A DNA stretch of 9,573 nucleotides, taken from Verrucomicrobiota bacterium (GTDB lineage: Bacteria > Verrucomicrobiota > Verrucomicrobiia > Chthoniobacterales > Xiphinematobacteraceae). The stretch covers positions 1 to 9,573 of the forward strand of contig PSRL01000075.1 of NCBI GenBank assembly GCA_003176035.1, read 5' to 3'. The first letter of the stretch is position 1. Every line of letters begins with the position of its first letter. This document shows, piece after piece, positions 5,509 to 9,573 of the stretch. A program made the position numbers and the translations under genes. The notes below the pieces were generated by a model. That model saw only the letters and a program-made list of their open reading frames with translations. It did no database searches and had not been told where the DNA came from.

Positions 5509-6357
5509 ATGCCTATCTTTAAGAAGCCTGTATTTAACGCGTTAGGGAGAAAAAATAAGGAGATTCCGGAGGGCTTATGGACCAAATGTCCTTCTTGCAG
5601 GGAGGTCATTCATAACCTTGTTTTAGCGGAGAACCTTTTTGTCTGCTCCAAATGTGACTACCACTTCACAATGGGTTCGCAGGAACGAATTGCCAATCTT
5701 GTCAACCCCGGGTCGTTTGAAGAATACGATGCGCACATGGCTGCGGTTGATCCCTTAAAATTTAAGGGAGTCGCTACTTACGAAGAACGATTGCGAACTT
5801 ATCGGGAAAAGACGGGGTTGATTGATGCGGTAACCACGGGTGTGGGATCGATTTCTGAACATCAGGTAGGTTTGGCTGTCATGGATTTTAATTTTTTGGC
5901 GGCGACGATGGGGTCGGTAGTGGGCGAGAAAATTACTCGCATCATTGAGTGGAGTACGCGGCATGGGCGTCCTATCATTGCGGTATGTGCTTCAGGTGGT
6001 GCCCGAATGTACGAGAGCATGTTTAGTCTGATGCAAATGGCGAAAACCAGCGGCGCTCTGGCCCTCCATGCCCAAGCGGGGCTGCCTTACATTGTGATCC
6101 TTACCAATCCGACCTACGCAGGAGTTATGGCTAGCTTTGCTTCACTGGGAGATGTCATTTTGGCAGAACCCCAAAGTATGATTGGTTTTGCCGGACCACG
6201 TGTCATTCGTGAAACCACGCACCAAGATTTGCCGCAAGGCTTTCAGACCGCAGAATTCCTCGTCAAACATGGTTTGATTGACTCTATTGTACACCGTGCT
6301 CAACTGCGTTCAGTTTTGGTACGAATTTTAGGATATCTCGACCGGAGAAAACAGTGA
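5509..6357 (+). CDS. accD: acetyl-CoA carboxylase carboxyltransferase subunit beta
   Basis: AccD pairs with AccA to move the carboxyl group from carboxybiotin on AccB to acetyl-CoA, giving malonyl-CoA for fatty-acid synthesis. The 282-residue length is normal. The N-terminal zinc ribbon (IPEGLWTKCPSC; Cys27, Cys30, Cys46, Cys49) and the crotonase-fold core are complete: MGSVVGEKI at 134-142, CASGGARM at 160-167, SLMQMAKTSGAL at 173-184 and IGFAGPRVI at 225-233. Two normally conserved Gly-Gly spots are altered: FLAATMGS at 129-136, where E. coli has FMGGSMGS, and PTYAGVMASF at 201-210, where E. coli has PTMGGVSASF. The frame is intact, so I take it as functional. It begins 5 nt after comF, with AAGG somewhat far upstream, and its TGA overlaps the ATG of folC. 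accD beside folC is a widespread order, found also in E. coli. Confidence 0.96.
   Translation: MPIFKKPVFNALGRKNKEIPEGLWTKCPSCREVIHNLVLAENLFVCSKCDYHFTMGSQERIANLVNPGSFEEYDAHMAAVDPLKFKGVATYEERLRTYREKTGLIDAVTTGVGSISEHQVGLAVMDFNFLAATMGSVVGEKITRIIEWSTRHGRPIIAVCASGGARMYESMFSLMQMAKTSGALALHAQAGLPYIVILTNPTYAGVMASFASLGDVILAEPQSMIGFAGPRVIRETTHQDLPQGFQTAEFLVKHGLIDSIVHRAQLRSVLVRILGYLDRRKQ
6344..6347 (+). promoter_or_regulatory. Shine-Dalgarno of folC inside the accD 3' end
   Basis: GGAG lies 9 nt before ATG 6357 and 6 nt before GTG 6354. ATG 6357 forms the classic TGATG overlap with the accD stop, so it is preferred, but GTG 6354 would add only one residue and cannot be excluded. Confidence 0.45.
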
Positions 6358-7553
6358 TGCCGGCGGAAGCTCTGAGCTGGCTGTATTCAACTCAGCGGAT
6401 CGGTATCAAACTAGGATTGGACAATATCAGATCCTTATTGTCCTTGTTAGAGTCTCCGGAAAGACAAATGAGCTTTGTGCACGTGGCAGGCACGAATGGA
6501 AAAGGTTCGGTTTGCGCTTTCACGGATTCTATCCTACGTGCACAAGGGTATAAAACCGGACTCTTTACCTCGCCACATTTGGTCGCTTTTCAAGAACGCA
6601 TCCGAGCTCAAGGAGAACCAATTTCACTAGAAGAAATTGCCGAAGGGCTGACTCTATTAAAGGAAATCATCCACCAAATGGATAATGTCCCCACTTTTTT
6701 CGAAATTACCACCGCGCTTGCCATCTGGTATTTCCAAAAGAAAGATGTGGAGGTGGCAGTTTGGGAAACAGGCATGGGTGGGCGCTGGGATGCCACTAAC
6801 GTGGTGACTCCCCTGGTGTCAGTAATTACACCCGTGGCATTTGACCACAAAGAATGGTTGGGGAACACCCTCACAAAAATTGCATCTGAAAAAGCGGGCA
6901 TATTCAAACCAGGCGTTCCAGCCGTCTCTGCTCCGCAATTAGACGAAGCTGCGGAGGAACTCAGACGTGTTGCCGATTCTCAGCGGGTCCCGCTGCGCTT
7001 TATTGAAAAGCCGCATACGGTCTCCCCATTGGGACTGCGGGGCCCGCATCAGCAGTGGAATGCAGCCTTGGCAGTGGAATCGATCAAGAGCAGTGGATTG
7101 ATTGTTACTGAGAAGGCAATTTTGCGAGGCTTATTTGAGGTCCAATGGCTGGGTCGCTTTCAAATGCTTTCCTCTCGCCTAATAGTGGATGGAGCGCACA
7201 ATCCGACAGCTATTTCCGCACTTATTTCGACATGGCGGGAAACCTTTAAGGAGGAAAAGGCTCGGGTAGTTTTTGGTTCACTAAAAGACAAAGAAAGCGA
7301 GGAGATGTTGCGGATTCTTTCCGAAATTGCCAGGGAATTTTTATTTGTTTCTCTAGAAAATCCCCGCTCCAGGCCGGCTATCGAATATCGAGCACCCCTC
7401 GCAATTCCAGCAAGGCATTTTGAAAATTCCGAGGCAGCCTTAAGTGTTGCGCTCAATAGTAATGAATTGATATTAGTAACGGGTTCGCTTTTTTTAGTCG
7501 GGGAAATATTAGCACAATTTAATAAATTAGCATATCAATCCACTAATCAATAG
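6357..7553 (+). CDS. folC: bifunctional folylpolyglutamate synthase / dihydrofolate synthase
   Basis: FolC is an ATP-dependent Mur-ligase-family enzyme of the cytoplasm. It joins glutamate to dihydropteroate and extends the gamma-glutamate tail of folates. The 398-residue protein shows GIKLGL at 16-21, the P-loop GTNGKGS at 45-51, LFTSPHL at 69-75 followed by ERI (folate-binding loop), WETGMGGRWDATN at 136-148, the DH pair at 163-164, SEKAGIFKPG at 177-186 with Lys184 at the usual carbamylated-lysine position, and DGAHNP at 278-283 at the start of the C-terminal domain. Its length is slightly below that of E. coli FolC, with no missing motif. Whether both activities are present cannot be told from sequence alone. 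It is the last gene of the operon and converges on the porin gene. The 102-nt gap (7554-7655) holds only a weak 5-bp hairpin (CTGGC AAC GCCGG, 7605-7617) without a T run. Confidence 0.95.
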   Translation: MPAEALSWLYSTQRIGIKLGLDNIRSLLSLLESPERQMSFVHVAGTNGKGSVCAFTDSILRAQGYKTGLFTSPHLVAFQERIRAQGEPISLEEIAEGLTLLKEIIHQMDNVPTFFEITTALAIWYFQKKDVEVAVWETGMGGRWDATNVVTPLVSVITPVAFDHKEWLGNTLTKIASEKAGIFKPGVPAVSAPQLDEAAEELRRVADSQRVPLRFIEKPHTVSPLGLRGPHQQWNAALAVESIKSSGLIVTEKAILRGLFEVQWLGRFQMLSSRLIVDGAHNPTAISALISTWRETFKEEKARVVFGSLKDKESEEMLRILSEIAREFLFVSLENPRSRPAIEYRAPLAIPARHFENSEAALSVALNSNELILVTGSLFLVGEILAQFNKLAYQSTNQ

Positions 7554-7655
7554 TCGATTTTCCGAAGAACATATTGCAAGAAATTGCCATGAGAGTGTCG
7601 GGCCTGGCAACGCCGGTCTCCTAGGTTTTGAGGGAGGTAGTAATTAAAAAACGCC

Positions 7656-9560
7656 CTAGAAGCTCATCCCGATCTGGCCACCCACAACCAAAGCGTTGGG
7701 AATGCGGCCTGTTCCGCCGGGCCGGATGACATATTGGATATCTGGTTCTATATAGAGGTAACTAGCTAGGTTAATTCGATAGCCAAGTTCCAGAACCACT
7801 TCGTATGTCGGATTTCCCAGATTCGATGCCCTGCGGACCGCTGAGAAGTCCTTGCTAAAGGAGGTGTAATAAATGGCGTAGGCCAATTGATCCTTGCTGC
7901 GATAGGGAATGAGACCGGTGTAGATAAAGCCTCCGCTAAATTGGAACGGCATGAGAGCCGTATTTTGCGGTGGAGAATAAATAAAGGCGGTCCAAAGGGT
8001 CAAACCGCGGTCAGTGCCCGGCACAGCTTGATAGACCATCTGATCAAAGAGCCAATAAAAACCGTAGGAATAGAAGGTATCTCTGGGCAAGAATTGTGGA
8101 ATGTCTCTCCAGGGGGTATAAAAAATACCAAATTTGTAGTGGCCCGGCATGCCATGCCAGAATTCAGGGACGACGGAGGAAGGCGTTACCGCAGGCGGAG
8201 GTCTATAGGAGGAGGGGGGAGGATGGGGTTGAAATTCAGGAACCCAACCAAGTTCCCATAATAAATTCATGCCGTCGTTTTTGCGTATACTAAAATCGAG
8301 TCCATGATAGGCGGGTTTATACAATCGGTTGGTAGTTTGGTAGATTCCAAACATTGCATAGACATTATGCTTTTTGTCGTTGAACCGAATGCGCCCCCCC
8401 CAGACTGCGGCTGGATAGGCACTGACATAGCCATTGACTGCCACTGCCATGGGTTGGCCGTCTATGCCATTGTTCAGATAAAGGCCATAAATCAGCGGAT
8501 TTGACGTGAAATCGTCGGTAGCTGCGATTCGACCCAATTTAATATTCCACCAACCGTCAAAAAGATTTTGTTCCAGCCAGAGTCCATAAAAATTTATAGT
8601 TTGGTCGCCCCAGATCTGGGCAACAGTAAATTGATTGCCGATGTGTTGCTGGGAGAGGTTTGCGCCATTGCGATCTAAGCCAGAAATCACAAAATGCGCC
8701 CCTCGCCAACCAATCAATCTTTCTAAGTCCAAGTCTAAGCGCAGGTCGATGCAATCCGCGTAAGCAAAGCCCGGACTGAGTCCTCCATCGACGTTCCATA
8801 AAATGTCGGCACCATAGCTGCCAATGATGTTAATACCGTTATCAACCAAGGTGTGACGGAGACCAAACCAGTCGCCCGTTCCCCAAATACCCTCAGAGAA
8901 AGGAAAACCAAAGCAAAATTCCCGTTGCTTATCCAAATAAAATAACGCCCAGACTGGTTGAGAGCCGCAATTGGGTGGAAACAGAATCTGTTCTCCCTCT
9001 CCATAGCCGGGACGCGGAGCATGGAGAGGCGGAGCTGCTTCGACTTGTTCTCCAGGAAATAGTTGATAGCCCGACGTGGCTTCTTCTTCAACAGTGGGTG
9101 AGGGACGCTGAACGAGGAAAGGAAATGGCCTATGTTGGTGCCGTCCGCGGGGAATGGGAGCCCCCGGTTGCTGCCCGGCCGGTGGCGTGCTATTGGGCGA
9201 GGGGGCAGCCGGCGGGGGCGGAGAACTACTAGGTTGCGGGAGAGGTGTGCTACCAGGTGGCGGGGAGGGCGAACCGCTAGGTGGCGGGAGCGTGCTTCCA
9301 GGTGTGGGCGATGGCGAACCGTTAGGTGGTGGTGGTGGTGTGCTTCCAGATGAGGGCGATGGCGAAGCTGAAGGCTGGTCTACATCCGAGATACCCTCAT
9401 AGACTTCTTCTACATCGGGGGGAGAAGCTGCGGCTTGCGGGTCGGCTTGTGGATTGGTGGATTGAGCAGTTGCGGAAAATAACGTAAGAGTGAGAAAAGC
9501 GCTGAGAGTAGCGAAAGACGGTAAAACGCGATCATTTTGAAAATCGATGTAGCACTTCAT
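7656..9560 (-). CDS. OprB-family carbohydrate-selective porin with Pro/Ser-rich N-terminal arm
   Basis: This outer-membrane beta-barrel protein has 634 residues. Residues 1-34 form a signal peptide (hydrophobic 15-31, likely cut after SATA or ATAQ), although the n-region MKCYIDFQNDR is unusually acidic. Residues 62-140 are a Pro/Ser/Gly/Thr-rich low-complexity arm with recurring GSPSP and GST units. The OprB domain begins near 226 with GTGDWFGLRHTLVDNGI and YGADILWNVDGG, the typical entry of the family, and runs to the end. The last residue is Phe after alternating hydrophobic positions, the usual barrel-assembly signal. A second Pro-rich insert (445-463) probably sits in a loop. OprB porins pass glucose and other sugars, but the substrate here is unknown. 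The N-terminal extension makes it longer than a typical OprB and could span or bind peptidoglycan. ATG 9560 is the only start in frame, the Shine-Dalgarno is weak, and the promoter lies outside the window. Confidence 0.85.
   Translation of the reverse strand: MKCYIDFQNDRVLPSFATLSAFLTLTLFSATAQSTNPQADPQAAASPPDVEEVYEGISDVDQPSASPSPSSGSTPPPPPNGSPSPTPGSTLPPPSGSPSPPPGSTPLPQPSSSPPPPAAPSPNSTPPAGQQPGAPIPRGRHQHRPFPFLVQRPSPTVEEEATSGYQLFPGEQVEAAPPLHAPRPGYGEGEQILFPPNCGSQPVWALFYLDKQREFCFGFPFSEGIWGTGDWFGLRHTLVDNGINIIGSYGADILWNVDGGLSPGFAYADCIDLRLDLDLERLIGWRGAHFVISGLDRNGANLSQQHIGNQFTVAQIWGDQTINFYGLWLEQNLFDGWWNIKLGRIAATDDFTSNPLIYGLYLNNGIDGQPMAVAVNGYVSAYPAAVWGGRIRFNDKKHNVYAMFGIYQTTNRLYKPAYHGLDFSIRKNDGMNLLWELGWVPEFQPHPPPSSYRPPPAVTPSSVVPEFWHGMPGHYKFGIFYTPWRDIPQFLPRDTFYSYGFYWLFDQMVYQAVPGTDRGLTLWTAFIYSPPQNTALMPFQFSGGFIYTGLIPYRSKDQLAYAIYYTSFSKDFSAVRRASNLGNPTYEVVLELGYRINLASYLYIEPDIQYVIRPGGTGRIPNALVVGGQIGMSF
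9229..9369 (-). repeat. imperfect 45-48 bp tandem repeats encoding the porin Pro-rich arm
   Basis: On the plus strand three units begin at about 9229 (CTAGGTTGCGGG), 9277 (CTAGGTGGCGGG) and 9322 (TTAGGTGGTGGT). Each contains a GTGCT(T/A)CCAG element and ends with GGCGA. Spacings of 48 and 45 bp keep the frame. They encode about 15-16 residues each of GSPSP...GST...PPP type. Divergence between units is clear, so they are older than the 90-bp duplication at 1990. Plus-strand G runs (for example 9195-9218 and 9260-9300) give some G-quadruplex potential on the template strand. Confidence 0.65.
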
Positions 9561-9573
9561 TCAACGGGTATTA

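Noticed and set aside
7605..7637. Possible terminator between folC and the porin gene
   Set aside because: Only a 5-bp stem (CTGGC/GCCGG) and a 4-bp CTCC/GGAG pairing are present, with no T run following either. The T6 after the porin stop on the minus strand has no stem before it.
8975..9402. Plus-strand Gly/Arg-rich ORFs opposite the porin arm
   Set aside because: They are complements of Pro/Ser codons in the porin repeat. No start signal or recognisable domain is present.

Overview
The window looks like chromosomal DNA of a Gram-negative bacterium with an outer membrane, since it encodes a C-terminal-Phe beta-barrel porin of the OprB type with a signal peptide. Coding capacity is dense and base composition moderate. 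The long Pro/Ser-rich arm on the porin and the mix of conserved and lineage-private genes would fit the Verrucomicrobiota/PVC group. That placement is inference from general impression, not a database result. Homopolymer-linked frameshifts in the left part would fit a host-associated lineage with a decaying accessory gene set, but sequencing error is not excluded.

Layout. (1) Positions 1-1080, minus strand: an unrecognised 311-residue protein (44-979) whose true 5' end is uncertain. The only strong Shine-Dalgarno plus ATG lies 88 nt upstream in another frame. (2) Positions 1081-1499: no intact gene. The stretch holds a G8 tract and an acidic, Leu/Glu-periodic reading frame cut by two stops, probably a coding remnant. 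(3) Positions 1500-2516, plus strand: an unrecognised repeat protein spread over three reading-frame segments. One +1 shift lies at or near an A9 tract. One -1 shift lies at a G tract inside the first copy of a 90-bp tandem duplication. Corrected, it reads as a 338-residue protein with a basic Pro/Ala/Arg N-terminus, 30-residue repeats and a Glu/Ser-rich acidic tail. A perfect 9-bp hairpin covers its stop codon. (4) Positions 2558-3859, minus strand: bioA. (5) Positions 3913-7553, plus strand: a very compact operon of a CPBP-family membrane protease-like protein, a ComF-type phosphoribosyltransferase, accD and folC, with overlaps or gaps of only a few bases. (6) Positions 7656-9560, minus strand: an OprB-family porin with a long Pro/Ser/Gly-rich arm encoded by 45-48 bp DNA repeats.

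How the genes relate. accD makes the carboxyltransferase beta subunit of acetyl-CoA carboxylase, whose carrier subunit needs biotin, and bioA supplies a biotin-pathway step. folC serves one-carbon metabolism and is a common neighbour of accD (also in E. coli). These are housekeeping genes. The unusual material is in the first 2.5 kb: two private genes, both with evidence of frame disruption, one with an internally duplicating architecture. No tRNA, rRNA, CRISPR array, insertion sequence, att site or replication origin was found.
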